Assembly (NCBI RefSeq): GCF_002252445.1
Contig: NZ_NNRJ01000012.1
Coordinates: 62,001 to 126,000, forward strand
Direction of reading: 5' to 3'
Source of the DNA: Brucella thiophenivorans
GTDB taxonomy: Bacteria; Pseudomonadota; Alphaproteobacteria; Rhizobiales; Rhizobiaceae
DNA length: 64,000 nucleotides
A program made the position numbers and the translations under genes. Every line of letters begins with the position of its first letter. Positions within the stretch are counted from its first letter, which is position 1. Below the pieces are notes generated by a model that saw only the letters and a list, made by a program, of their open reading frames with translations, ran no database searches and was not told the origin of the DNA. Shown here in pieces: positions 1 to 7,714 of this stretch.

Positions 1-56
1 CTGTAAATCGGCTTGAAGGAATCCGAGAACACCATGCGTTCAGCCAAGCTGATCAT
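1..56 (-). CDS. RcdA-like DUF1465 protein, 5' end only
   Basis: Only the first 18 codons of a leftward gene are inside the window (MISLAERMVFSDSFKPIY). This resembles, from memory, the N-terminus of the rhizobial DUF1465 family, which includes RcdA, an adaptor that helps deliver the cell-cycle regulator CtrA to the ClpXP protease. A perfect CtrA box lies about 215 bp upstream, which fits a gene in the CtrA circuit. With so little sequence the family assignment is tentative. Confidence 0.45.
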   Translation of the reverse strand, partial: MISLAERMVFSDSFKPIY

Positions 57-268
57 GTTACCCGGCATTTGTCCCTGTTCGCTAATCACTGCTGCCACCT
101 TACATGACCACACAAAGGGCGGTCATTTTGTTGTTCGCATCCTCGTCAAATGGATACGAATAAAATCATTGAACGCTGTTCGATCATAGGGAGGAACGGG
201 ACGAAACAGCCACATCAGACAAGTCCACGATAAAGTGCACCTTCATGCACCGTCGCGCAAGTTTATGT

Positions 269-283
269 TTAACGTTCGGTTAA
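269..283. promoter_or_regulatory. CtrA box upstream of the rcdA-like gene
   Basis: TTAACGTTCGGTTAA is a perfect match to the full CtrA site TTAA-N7-TTAA. It lies in the AT-rich region upstream of the leftward rcdA-like gene. CtrA is the master cell-cycle response regulator of alphaproteobacteria. The site is seen directly; binding is inferred. Confidence 0.6.
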
Positions 284-354
284 TTTTTCAAGATATTTTT
301 AAACAAAGCGTGAAGAGCAGATAAGGCCAGAGCGCCGATTGCTGAAAAACGCAT

Positions 355-455
355 AAAAAAAAGAGCCGCAAAGGCGGCTCTCAGGAGTTTAACAGGGAGG
401 CGTCAAACAGAGTGGCTAAAACCACTCGGTAAGAATCCAGCCGAACTGGATATAA
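355..455 (-). ncRNA. candidate three-hairpin small RNA
   Basis: Read on the minus strand this stretch gives three consecutive perfect hairpins. The first is ATCCAG/CTGGAT with a UUCGG loop (435-451). The second is GAGTGG/CCACTC (410-427). The third is a Rho-independent terminator, AGAGCCGC/GCGGCTCT with a four-base loop, followed by seven T (355-381). Between hairpins two and three lie unpaired CCTCCC (395-400) and ACTCCT (383-388), both complementary to Shine-Dalgarno sequences. A TATATC -10-like box sits at 449-454 and a perfect CtrA box (476-490) is centred about 40 bp upstream of the expected start. No protein of useful length is encoded. This is the architecture of rhizobial trans-acting sRNAs with anti-SD motifs. 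It is not matched here to a named family. Confidence 0.55.
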
Positions 456-475
456 ACCATTTAACGTTATTAAGA

Positions 476-490
476 TTAATGAAGGGTTAA
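476..490. promoter_or_regulatory. CtrA box at the small-RNA promoter
   Basis: TTAATGAAGGGTTAA is a second perfect TTAA-N7-TTAA site, 207 bp from the first. Further TTAA half-sites at 461 and 470 flank it. Its centre is about 30 bp from the putative -10 of the leftward small RNA, the usual position for a CtrA-activated promoter. Confidence 0.55.
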
Positions 491-517
491 TTTCCGCAAT
501 CCGAGTGCATATTCAAA

Positions 518-541
518 CAAAAAAGCCGCCCGAAGGCGGCT
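518..541 (-). terminator. terminator of the opgC-like gene
   Basis: The hairpin GCCGCC-cgaa-GGCGGC is followed on the minus strand by a run of T, 17 bp after the stop codon of the leftward opgC-like gene. It separates that gene from the downstream small RNA, which would otherwise be reached by read-through. Confidence 0.75.
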
Positions 542-557
542 TTTGAAATCAGTTTTA

Positions 558-1751
558 TCAGGCCTGCTGCAATGCAGGCTTGGCGGTTGAAACGACCAGA
601 GCCTTGGAGCCTTCGGCTGCAACCGGCTTTGCGGCTGGCTTCTTGCCCCAACCAATGGTTGGCAGCCATTCCAGATAATACGCAAGTGCGAACTGCATGA
701 CCACGCCCGTCGCAATCAGCAGCGTATCGTATGGCAGGCCACCCGGATTAACCAGTTTCATAACCTGAGCGACCATCGCCAGAAGTGTACCCGCAATGAA
801 AACAGGCAGTGAATGCTTACCGAGAATCGCCAGTGGATTATCCGCCGAAGTACGCGCAATGCTGTTTAAGGTCGGCACCACGGCAATCAGATAGGCAATT
901 GCCAATATATGCAGAAGACGGGGAGCCGACAGGAATGTTTTGTCGAACCCAGTCAGAACCGCAGGCATACCCATCGAGGCATCAATACCCCAAAGTGGCA
1001 GACGAACCCAAGCGAGCGACAGAACCAAATAACCAACAGCTGCTGCAATCAGTGCAGGATGCGTTGTAAGCTTACCGCCACGGCGCACATGGATCGTACC
1101 AGCAATACCAATGGCAAACAGGAACTGCCACGACAGCGGGTTAAGGAACCACACGCCTTCAGTCGGATAGTTGATTGGTGCCACATGATAAAGCCCCGAC
1201 AACAACCAAACCATGCCCGAAACACCAAGCATAAGCGACAAGCTGATACGAGCAAGCAACAGCATCAGCGGCGTGAGAAGAAGCACGACTGCGTACATTG
1301 ACAGAATGTTATTATAGCCAAGCTGATGACCGAGCGTGACCAGACCAAGCAGCGCCTCGACTGGCTGCTTGATCAGTGGTCCGATATTGATCTGGGTGAG
1401 CAATTCGCGATGTTTAAGGAAAACGGCGGCAGCGGCAAAAATACCAATCGTCGCAAGCGTCGTCATAATGTGCGCTGTATAAAGCACACAGGCGCGACGC
1501 CACATTTTCAGCGTCAGCACAAGCTGATTGCCGGGCGCGAACTTGGAACCATAGGCCAATGCAACCGCCATACCTGAAATCAACACAAACGCTTCTGCAG
1601 AATCAGAAAAGCCAAGGTTTTTATGGGTGAAATGCTCGAAGATTGTTCCGGGCACATGATTGATGAAAATCGTAAGCAGAGCCAAAGCGCGAAACACGTC
1701 GATGCGTGTGTCGCGAACCTTTGGCACTATTTTCGCCGTTTCATTCGTCAT
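558..1751 (-). CDS. OpgC-type membrane acyltransferase, probable cyclic beta-glucan modifier (Cgm-like)
   Basis: The 397-residue protein is almost entirely hydrophobic, with about ten predicted membrane segments. Near the N-terminus it has RIDVFRALALLTIFINHVPG with His32, typical of OpgC/acyltransferase-3 proteins. Family members add succinyl groups to periplasmic glucans, and the Brucella homologue Cgm modifies cyclic beta-1,2-glucan. The start was placed at the ATG at 1751, which has AGG about eight bases upstream; the frame is open further but lacks a better site. The C-terminal 30 residues are polar and probably cytoplasmic. The gene is monocistronic, with its own terminator, and divergent from the ThiE-like gene. 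The family is confident, the substrate inferred. Confidence 0.8.
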   Translation of the reverse strand: MTNETAKIVPKVRDTRIDVFRALALLTIFINHVPGTIFEHFTHKNLGFSDSAEAFVLISGMAVALAYGSKFAPGNQLVLTLKMWRRACVLYTAHIMTTLATIGIFAAAAVFLKHRELLTQINIGPLIKQPVEALLGLVTLGHQLGYNNILSMYAVVLLLTPLMLLLARISLSLMLGVSGMVWLLSGLYHVAPINYPTEGVWFLNPLSWQFLFAIGIAGTIHVRRGGKLTTHPALIAAAVGYLVLSLAWVRLPLWGIDASMGMPAVLTGFDKTFLSAPRLLHILAIAYLIAVVPTLNSIARTSADNPLAILGKHSLPVFIAGTLLAMVAQVMKLVNPGGLPYDTLLIATGVVMQFALAYYLEWLPTIGWGKKPAAKPVAAEGSKALVVSTAKPALQQA

Positions 1752-1994
1752 TTCGCCTGCCTGCTGTTTGTTTTTCCATCTGCGATAGTGCAGCACTCAT
1801 TGCCGCCTTATATAACGGGTAATTCGGTCAGAACCCGGTTGGTTCCAATCAACTTTCGTTCCAGTGGATAACATAATGCCAACAGCCGGCTTCCACGCCC
1901 CCAACAAAGCTGAGCGAATATAAAGAGGGCTGTTCAACGCACTCCTCTTACTTTATGCCCGAATTCCATCAACATTTTTCGCTAGGTTTGGTTT

Positions 1995-2660
1995 ATGAAC
2001 GCGCCAACTGCTAAACAAAAAAATGAACGCTGCCGCCTTTTGCTGGTTGCACCTCCCATTGCCGATGGGGATGCACTGGCAAAACTATTGACCGCAGCAC
2101 TTTCAGGTGGCGACGTGGCAAGTGTGATTCTTGACGGTACGGACCTTGATGAGGCCGCTTTTCAGGCCTCCGCTCAGAAAGCTGTTGCAGTCATTCAGGA
2201 AAAAGGTGCCGCAGCCATCATTTTAAATGATACGCGCATTGCAGGTCGTGTTGGGGCCGATGGCATTCATATCGAAGGCAAAGCCGCCGAGCTTGAAGAA
2301 GCGATTGAAAAGCACACACCAAAGTTCATTGTTGGCACCGGCAATCTGCGTGATCGTCACAGTGCGATGGAAATTGGCGAGTTGCAGCCGGATTATGTGT
2401 TCTTCGGCAAGATCGGCGCAGATAACAAACCGGACGCACATCCGCGCAATCTTTCTCTGGCTGAATGGTGGTCAGATTTGGTTGAAATTCCAAGCATCGC
2501 ACAGGCTGGCAACACAATTGAAAGCATTATTGCGGCCTCAAAAACCGGCGCAGATTTTGTAGCACTTGGACAGGCGGTCTTTGAAGCTGAAGATCCGGCG
2601 AAGGCCGTTGCGGAAGCCAACCGACTTCTTGATGAACACGCTCCCCGTTTCGAAAATTAA
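1995..2660 (+). CDS. ThiE-like thiamine phosphate synthase family protein (degenerate)
   Basis: This 221-residue TIM-barrel protein has the layout of thiamine phosphate synthase, which joins HMP-PP and thiazole phosphate. The family signature is altered. LND is followed by GADGIHIEG (expected G-HxGQ-D). The pyrophosphate/thiazole loop reads YVFFGKIGADNKPDAHP instead of the usual GP-x-T-x-TK form. AQAGN replaces the G-G-I motif. Rhizobia and Brucella carry such divergent copies besides the canonical ThiE, so catalysis is uncertain. The Sel1-repeat gene starts 21 bp downstream and the two probably form an operon. Confidence 0.75.
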   Translation: MNAPTAKQKNERCRLLLVAPPIADGDALAKLLTAALSGGDVASVILDGTDLDEAAFQASAQKAVAVIQEKGAAAIILNDTRIAGRVGADGIHIEGKAAELEEAIEKHTPKFIVGTGNLRDRHSAMEIGELQPDYVFFGKIGADNKPDAHPRNLSLAEWWSDLVEIPSIAQAGNTIESIIAASKTGADFVALGQAVFEAEDPAKAVAEANRLLDEHAPRFEN

Positions 2661-2681
2661 CCCCCAAGGTTTGCACGCCCC

Positions 2682-3722
2682 ATGAAGCGCAGAATTCTTC
2701 TCGCCACGGCTTTGATCTTTGCTGCATCCACTCCAGCCACAATGGCTGCTGGGGCAGTAAACGAGCCGACAGGCGTGCAAAAACATCACGACAGTAAAGG
2801 CGACAAGCCGGCTGAAAAACCCAAAATGCTGCCACAACCAGCAACAACCAATATGTTGCCAAATATCGACCCAAGCCGTTTTGGCGACAAACCGGCCGAT
2901 GAAGCCTTTGGTGCTTATCAGCGCGGACTTTACCTGACGGCATTTAATCTCGCTCTGCCACAAGCCGAAAAAGGTGATCGCGCATCACAAACGCTGGTCG
3001 CTGAAATCTATGCCCGTGGTCTTGGTGTGCCCGCTGATCAGAAGAAAGCTGCGCATTGGTACGCAAAGGCTGCTGAGCAAGGTGTCAACGAAGCTCAGTT
3101 TCGTTATGCAGCTCTGCTCTTGCAAGGCCAGTATGTGCGCAAGGATACAGCCAAGGCCACCAAGCTCATGCAACAAGCCGCTGAAGGCGGCAATGCCATG
3201 GCACAGTTTAATTACGGCCAGCTTGTCATGATGAAGACGCCGGGACAGGCGGGGCTGGATGAAGCCTTTCCGTGGTTTGAGAAGGCCGCTGCTGCAAAAT
3301 TGCCAGACGCCGAATATGCAATCAGTCAGGTCTATGCCAATGGAACTGACAAAATAACGCATGACGACAAGAAAGCCCGCGAATATCTACTGCTTGCCGC
3401 CCGTAAAGGCTATGACACAGCACAATATGATCTGGCCCATTGGCTGATTGAAGGGCGTGGTGGCGATCGCAATTATGAACAGGGTTTTGGCTGGATGCAG
3501 ATTGCGGCGCAACGCGGCATGGTCATGGCACAGGCTTGGCTTGCGCGCCTGTATCGCGATGGCATCGGTACAGATGGCGATCTGGAAAAGGCTGCAGCCT
3601 GGTACATCATCGCACAACGTGCCGGTTATCGCTCACCAGACCTCAATGATATGATGGATGGACTGGCAGACGAACAGCTTAAAGTCGCTGTTCAGACTGC
3701 AAATAATCTGCGCGTGCGATAG
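2682..3722 (+). CDS. Sel1/TPR-repeat protein, exported
   Basis: The 346-residue protein begins with a signal peptide (MKRRILLATALIFAAS, Ala-x-Ala-like end near residue 23). A Pro/Lys-rich linker follows, then from about residue 70 a series of 36-residue Sel1-like repeats (AxxxYAxGLGV-AxxWYxKAA and variants). Such proteins act as scaffolds for envelope complexes or signalling; the partner here is unknown. It follows the ThiE-like gene closely. No enzymatic motif is present. Confidence 0.8.
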   Translation: MKRRILLATALIFAASTPATMAAGAVNEPTGVQKHHDSKGDKPAEKPKMLPQPATTNMLPNIDPSRFGDKPADEAFGAYQRGLYLTAFNLALPQAEKGDRASQTLVAEIYARGLGVPADQKKAAHWYAKAAEQGVNEAQFRYAALLLQGQYVRKDTAKATKLMQQAAEGGNAMAQFNYGQLVMMKTPGQAGLDEAFPWFEKAAAAKLPDAEYAISQVYANGTDKITHDDKKAREYLLLAARKGYDTAQYDLAHWLIEGRGGDRNYEQGFGWMQIAAQRGMVMAQAWLARLYRDGIGTDGDLEKAAAWYIIAQRAGYRSPDLNDMMDGLADEQLKVAVQTANNLRVR

Positions 3723-3924
3723 TTTTTCGGCCAGTTTTTGCTTGTCGAGCGTGCTGATTTACCGCCCAGACTTGCACAAAGCGCCATTTTATGGTCTTGG
3801 AGAGCCCGATTATCGTGGTTCGAGTTAAAGACGGACGCAATCCCCGAAAAGATATGGGAGATTGCCTTTCTGTCGTGATGCGCCGGGCCGCTACAGTTTT
3901 CACATTTATTCCCGGATTAAGCTC

Positions 3925-4485
3925 ATGAAGATCAATGGTAACGAAATCCGCCCCGGCAATGTTATTGAGCATGATGGTGGCCTGTGGGCTGCGGTCAAGA
4001 CCAATGCTGTCAAGCCAGGCAAGGGCGGCGCTTACAATCAGGTTGAACTGAAAAACCTCATCACCGGCACCAAGCTCAATGAGCGTTTCCGCGCAGCAGA
4101 AACTGTTGAGCGCGTTCGTCTGGAACAGAAGGACTTCTCGTTCCTTTACGAACAGGGCGAAGCGCTGGTTTTCATGGATACCGAATCCTACGAACAGCTT
4201 GAACTACTCAAGGATTTCGTTGGCGACCGCGCAGCGTTCCTCCAGGACGGCATGATGGTCACCGTTGAACTTTATGAAGAAAAGCCAATCGGCATTCGTC
4301 TTCCAGAACAGGTAACGCTTGCAATCGTTGAAGCTGATCCGGTCGTCAAAGGCCAGACTGCAGCTTCTTCCTACAAGCCAGCTGTCCTTGAAAACGGTAT
4401 CCGTATCCTCGTTCCACCATTCATCGCTTCTGGTGAACGCGTTATCGTTGATACAAGCGAACTGACCTACATCAGCCGCGCATAA
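3925..4485 (+). CDS. efp: elongation factor P
   Basis: The 186-residue protein starts [12 protein letters not shown] and has the three beta-barrel domains of EF-P. The factor binds between the P and E sites and relieves ribosome stalling at proline runs. The lysine that is modified in many species is Lys33 in the KPGKGG loop. The ATG at 3925 gives exactly the family length. An in-frame upstream extension to 3862 is not homologous. Its neighbour 110 bp downstream is the inositol-phosphatase family gene. Confidence 0.97.
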   Translation: MKINGNEIRPGNVIEHDGGLWAAVKTNAVKPGKGGAYNQVELKNLITGTKLNERFRAAETVERVRLEQKDFSFLYEQGEALVFMDTESYEQLELLKDFVGDRAAFLQDGMMVTVELYEEKPIGIRLPEQVTLAIVEADPVVKGQTAASSYKPAVLENGIRILVPPFIASGERVIVDTSELTYISRA

Positions 4486-4597
4486 GCTCTTCATCAAAAT
4501 CAGCGGCGCTTGGCCCTCCTCGCGCCGCAGTCCGATTCCCATTCATGGTGATCGCGACAGTTCTTTCTCAGCTAATCAGTATTAAAAGGACGATCAG

Positions 4598-5389
4598 ATG
4601 GCTCGTTCAGCCCTCCTCAATGTTATGGTTCAGACTGCCATGAAAGCCGGCCGCAGCCTTGCGCGCGATTTCGGCGAAGTGCAGAATCTTCAGGTTTCGC
4701 TTAAAGGCCCAGGCGATTATGTCAGCCAGGCTGACCGCCGCGCCGAAAAAATCATCTACACAGAACTGAGCCGCGCCCGCCCGGATTTTGGCTTCCTTAT
4801 GGAAGAGTCAGGTGAGGTTGAATCCAAGGACGGACAGCATCGCTGGCTGGTCGATCCCCTTGATGGCACAACAAACTTCCTTCACGGTATTCCCTACTTT
4901 GCAGTCTCTATCGCTCTTGAGCGTCAGGGACAGATCGTTGCTGGCGTCATTTATAACCCGGCCATGGACGAACTTTACACCGCTGAACGCGGCGGCGGCG
5001 TGTTCCTCAATGATCGTCGTCTGCGCGTTGCAGCCCGCACCAAGCTGGTTGATTGCGTGATCGGCACTGGCATTCCGCATTTGGGACGCGGTCAGCACGG
5101 TCATTATCTCGTTGAGCTGCGCAACGTCATGGCTGAAACAGCCGGCGTTCGTCGCATGGGTGCAGTCGCCCTCGACCTCGCTTATGTTGCGGCAGGTCGT
5201 CTCGATGGTTTCTGGGAAGACGGCATGCATCCATGGGATCTTGGCGCAGGAATGCTGATGATCCGTGAAGCAGGCGGCTTCATTTCAGATAAAAACGGCG
5301 GTCAGGACATTTTTGACACCAAGACCATCGTTGCCGGCAATGAAATCATTCACAAAGCATTGCTCAAGACGATCAAGAAGCCAATCTGA
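4598..5389 (+). CDS. suhB: inositol monophosphatase family protein (SuhB-like)
   Basis: The 263-residue protein carries the metal-binding motifs of the lithium-sensitive phosphatase family: MEESGE (about 68-73), WLVDPLDGTTNF (83-94) and WDLGAGMLM near residue 215. These hydrolyse myo-inositol monophosphate and related sugar phosphates using magnesium. The start has AAAAGGA upstream. A strong terminator follows the gene. In enterobacteria SuhB also binds the rRNA antitermination complex; whether it does so here is unknown. Confidence 0.92.
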   Translation: MARSALLNVMVQTAMKAGRSLARDFGEVQNLQVSLKGPGDYVSQADRRAEKIIYTELSRARPDFGFLMEESGEVESKDGQHRWLVDPLDGTTNFLHGIPYFAVSIALERQGQIVAGVIYNPAMDELYTAERGGGVFLNDRRLRVAARTKLVDCVIGTGIPHLGRGQHGHYLVELRNVMAETAGVRRMGAVALDLAYVAAGRLDGFWEDGMHPWDLGAGMLMIREAGGFISDKNGGQDIFDTKTIVAGNEIIHKALLKTIKKPI

Positions 5390-5414
5390 TCAGATCTGTT
5401 ATATGCATTTTTTA

Positions 5415-5451
5415 TGCGCCTCGGTATTCTAACCGGGGCGCATTATTTTTT
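5415..5451 (+). terminator. intrinsic terminator after suhB
   Basis: The hairpin TGCGCCTCGGT/ACCGGGGCGCA (one mismatch, loop ATTCTA) is followed by TTATTTTTT. It ends the suhB transcript 25 bp after the stop. Confidence 0.85.
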
Positions 5452-5537
5452 CACGCCAGATGATTCCGCTCCAACAAATTATGAAGTAGGCTCCCGGCCA
5501 CAAGATTATCCCTACGGATATCCATGGAGCGAAACGC

Positions 5538-6593
5538 ATGAGCGATTTGAGACTTTCCCGGGAACGACTGGACGATACACGGGACTATGATCCCTACCGC
5601 CTGAGCAGCCCGCGAATCGTCATTCTTTCCATGGTGATTTTTCTCATCATTGTTGCGTTCCTTGCCGCCGTTCTGATGCGGCAAATCCATACATTCTTCG
5701 TCACCAATCCCGGGCTTAACGGGCTGATTTTTGGCGTACTGCTCATCGGCATTCTGCTTGCTTTTGGACAAGTTCTTCGGCTTTTACCGGAAATTCGCTG
5801 GGTCAACTCTTTCCGCGATGGCGAACGCGACGGCACCACGCGTCCACCCGTCTTGCTTGCGCCCATGCGTGCTTTGATTGGTCGTAGACAATCCATGGCG
5901 CTGACGACCACTTCCACGCGCACCATTCTCGATTCGATTGCCTCACGGCTGGATGAAAGTCGCGATATATCGCGCTATCTGATCGGTCTTCTGGTATTTC
6001 TGGGCCTGCTTGGCACATTCTGGGGCTTGCTGGAAACTGTTGGCTCCATCGGTCAGACCATCCAGTCGCTCGATCCAAGTTCGGGCAACACCACGGATGT
6101 GCTCGATTCGCTCAAAGCCGGCTTGCAGGCACCACTATCAGGCATGGGCACCGCATTCTCGTCATCCCTTTTCGGTCTTTCCGGTTCGCTGATTCTCGGC
6201 TTTCTCGATCTTCAATCGGGCCGCGCACAGAACCGATTCTACACAGAGCTTGAAAACTGGCTGGCATCCGTCACCGATCTTGGCTCTGATCTCAGCACCG
6301 ACGAGAATTTAGGCGATATTCGCAATATTGCTGAACGTATGCAGAATCTGCAGGGCGGAGAGGCGTCCAGCCAGCGCACATCAGCAGCCCTTGCCAATCT
6401 TGCCGAAGGCATTCAAGGGCTGGTCAAGAGCATGCGCAGCGAACAACAAATGATGCGCGACTGGGTTGAAAAGCAAGCGGACGAGCAAAAGGCCATTCGC
6501 GAGACGCTTGGCAATCTCAACGAGGCCATTGCGTCCAGAGCCCCTGCCGAGCGTGCTCCAGATCGTCCCACTGACAGCAAACGGCCGGAGTAA
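5538..6593 (+). CDS. ExbB/TolQ/MotA-like proton-channel protein
   Basis: The 351-residue protein has membrane segments at about 31-53, 58-80, 147-170 and 205-225, the MotA/TolQ/ExbB pattern. Glycine- and threonine-containing helices (GLLGTFWGLLETVG; GMGTAFSSSLFGLSGSLILG) line the proton path in this family. A polar, Gln/Glu-rich C-terminus of about 100 residues follows. GGAGCG precedes the ATG. The partner gene begins 5 bp after the stop. No flagellar or Tol genes are adjacent, so this looks like a separate ion-driven envelope machine of unknown task. Confidence 0.85.
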   Translation: MSDLRLSRERLDDTRDYDPYRLSSPRIVILSMVIFLIIVAFLAAVLMRQIHTFFVTNPGLNGLIFGVLLIGILLAFGQVLRLLPEIRWVNSFRDGERDGTTRPPVLLAPMRALIGRRQSMALTTTSTRTILDSIASRLDESRDISRYLIGLLVFLGLLGTFWGLLETVGSIGQTIQSLDPSSGNTTDVLDSLKAGLQAPLSGMGTAFSSSLFGLSGSLILGFLDLQSGRAQNRFYTELENWLASVTDLGSDLSTDENLGDIRNIAERMQNLQGGEASSQRTSAALANLAEGIQGLVKSMRSEQQMMRDWVEKQADEQKAIRETLGNLNEAIASRAPAERAPDRPTDSKRPE

Positions 6594-6598
6594 GCAAC

Positions 6599-7630
6599 AT
6601 GGCTCTTGGCCGTAACCGTCGCCCCCAGCGCCATGTCGACTATTGGCCCGGCTTCGTCGATGCGCTGACCACACTGCTTCTGGCCATCATGTTCCTGCTC
6701 ACGGTCTTCGTACTGGGACAGTTTCTATTGAGTCGTGATGTCGATACCAAGGACAGCGCACTGGCACGTCTTAACAGCCAGATACAGGAACTCACGCAGC
6801 TTCTGTCGCTTGAAAAAAGCAATACGCTGGATATGCAGGATGTGATCGCCAACCTGCAAGCCTCACTGTCCGGTGCTGAAAGTGAGCGTTCGCGCCTGCA
6901 AGCCCTGCTCAACGAGGGCAGCGGCGCCGGTGCTGCCGCTGAAAAACGCGCAGGCGAATTGGGTCAAAGTCTGGAAGCCGAAAAGCAGGTCAGTGCACGC
7001 GCGCTTTCACAGGTGGAACTGCTCAACCAGCAGATTTCGGCGCTTCGCCGCCAGATCGGAGCGCTGGAGGATGCGTTGAATGCCTCCGAATCGCGTGACC
7101 GCGAATCGAACACAAAGATTGCCGATCTCGGTCGCCGTCTGAATGTGGCCCTGGCGCAGCGCGTTCAAGAACTTAACCGCTATCGTTCCGACTTCTTTGG
7201 CCGTCTTCGTGCGATTCTATCCGACAAGGAAAATATCCGCATTGTCGGCGACCGATTCGTGTTTCAATCCGAAGTGCTTTTCCCGACCGGCTCTTCCGAC
7301 CTCAATCCTGCAGGTCTTGATGAGATGAAGAAGCTTGCTGAGGCGGTCGTCACGCTCAATCAGGAAATCCCGGATGACATCAACTGGGTTCTGCGCGTGG
7401 ATGGCCATACCGACAATGTGCCGCTCGCAGGCACTGGCCGCTTCCGCGACAATTGGGAACTGTCATCGGCACGTGCGACAGCAGTGGTCAAATATCTGAT
7501 CTCCAATGGTGTTCCGGCGAACCGGCTTGTTGCGGCGGGTTTTGGCGAATATCAGCCGCTTGATAATTCCGATGCGCCTGATGCACGTGCCAGAAACCGC
7601 CGCATTGAGCTGAAGCTTACAGAACGATAA
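6599..7630 (+). CDS. MotB-like protein with OmpA peptidoglycan-binding domain
   Basis: The 343-residue protein has a short cytoplasmic N-terminus and one membrane helix (about 19-42: FVDALTTLLLAIMFLLTVFV). That helix has an Asp near its start, as in MotB/ExbD/TolR proton sites. A long coiled coil (about 50-195) leads to a C-terminal OmpA-like domain (about 215-343) with the VDGHTDNVP motif and the final RNRRIELKL. The domain should hold the complex to peptidoglycan. It is co-transcribed with the channel subunit upstream. The coiled coil is longer than in flagellar MotB, arguing for a different role. Confidence 0.85.
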   Translation: MALGRNRRPQRHVDYWPGFVDALTTLLLAIMFLLTVFVLGQFLLSRDVDTKDSALARLNSQIQELTQLLSLEKSNTLDMQDVIANLQASLSGAESERSRLQALLNEGSGAGAAAEKRAGELGQSLEAEKQVSARALSQVELLNQQISALRRQIGALEDALNASESRDRESNTKIADLGRRLNVALAQRVQELNRYRSDFFGRLRAILSDKENIRIVGDRFVFQSEVLFPTGSSDLNPAGLDEMKKLAEAVVTLNQEIPDDINWVLRVDGHTDNVPLAGTGRFRDNWELSSARATAVVKYLISNGVPANRLVAAGFGEYQPLDNSDAPDARARNRRIELKLTER

Positions 7631-7692
7631 GAGAGCGCATCTCGAAAAGAGTAAAGCGCTTTGCGGATAAGATGCCGCAAAGCAAAAACTAA
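7631..7692. repeat. dispersed palindromic repeat, copy 1
   Basis: It begins GAGAGCGCAT directly after the TAA of the OmpA-like gene and ends in GCAAAAAC. It contains the degenerate core AAAGAGTAAAGCGCTTTGCG typical of the small intergenic element found in several copies in this window. The family resembles the RIME/Bru-RS elements of rhizobia and Brucella. Confidence 0.5.
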
Positions 7693-7693
7693 A

Positions 7694-7713
7694 GGGGCTT
7701 CACGCCCCCTAAT
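7694..7713. terminator. bidirectional terminator
   Basis: GGGGC-ttcac-GCCCC followed by TAATTTTATTT lies between the converging OmpA-like gene and ABC exporter gene and can serve both. Confidence 0.65.
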
Positions 7714-7714
7714 T

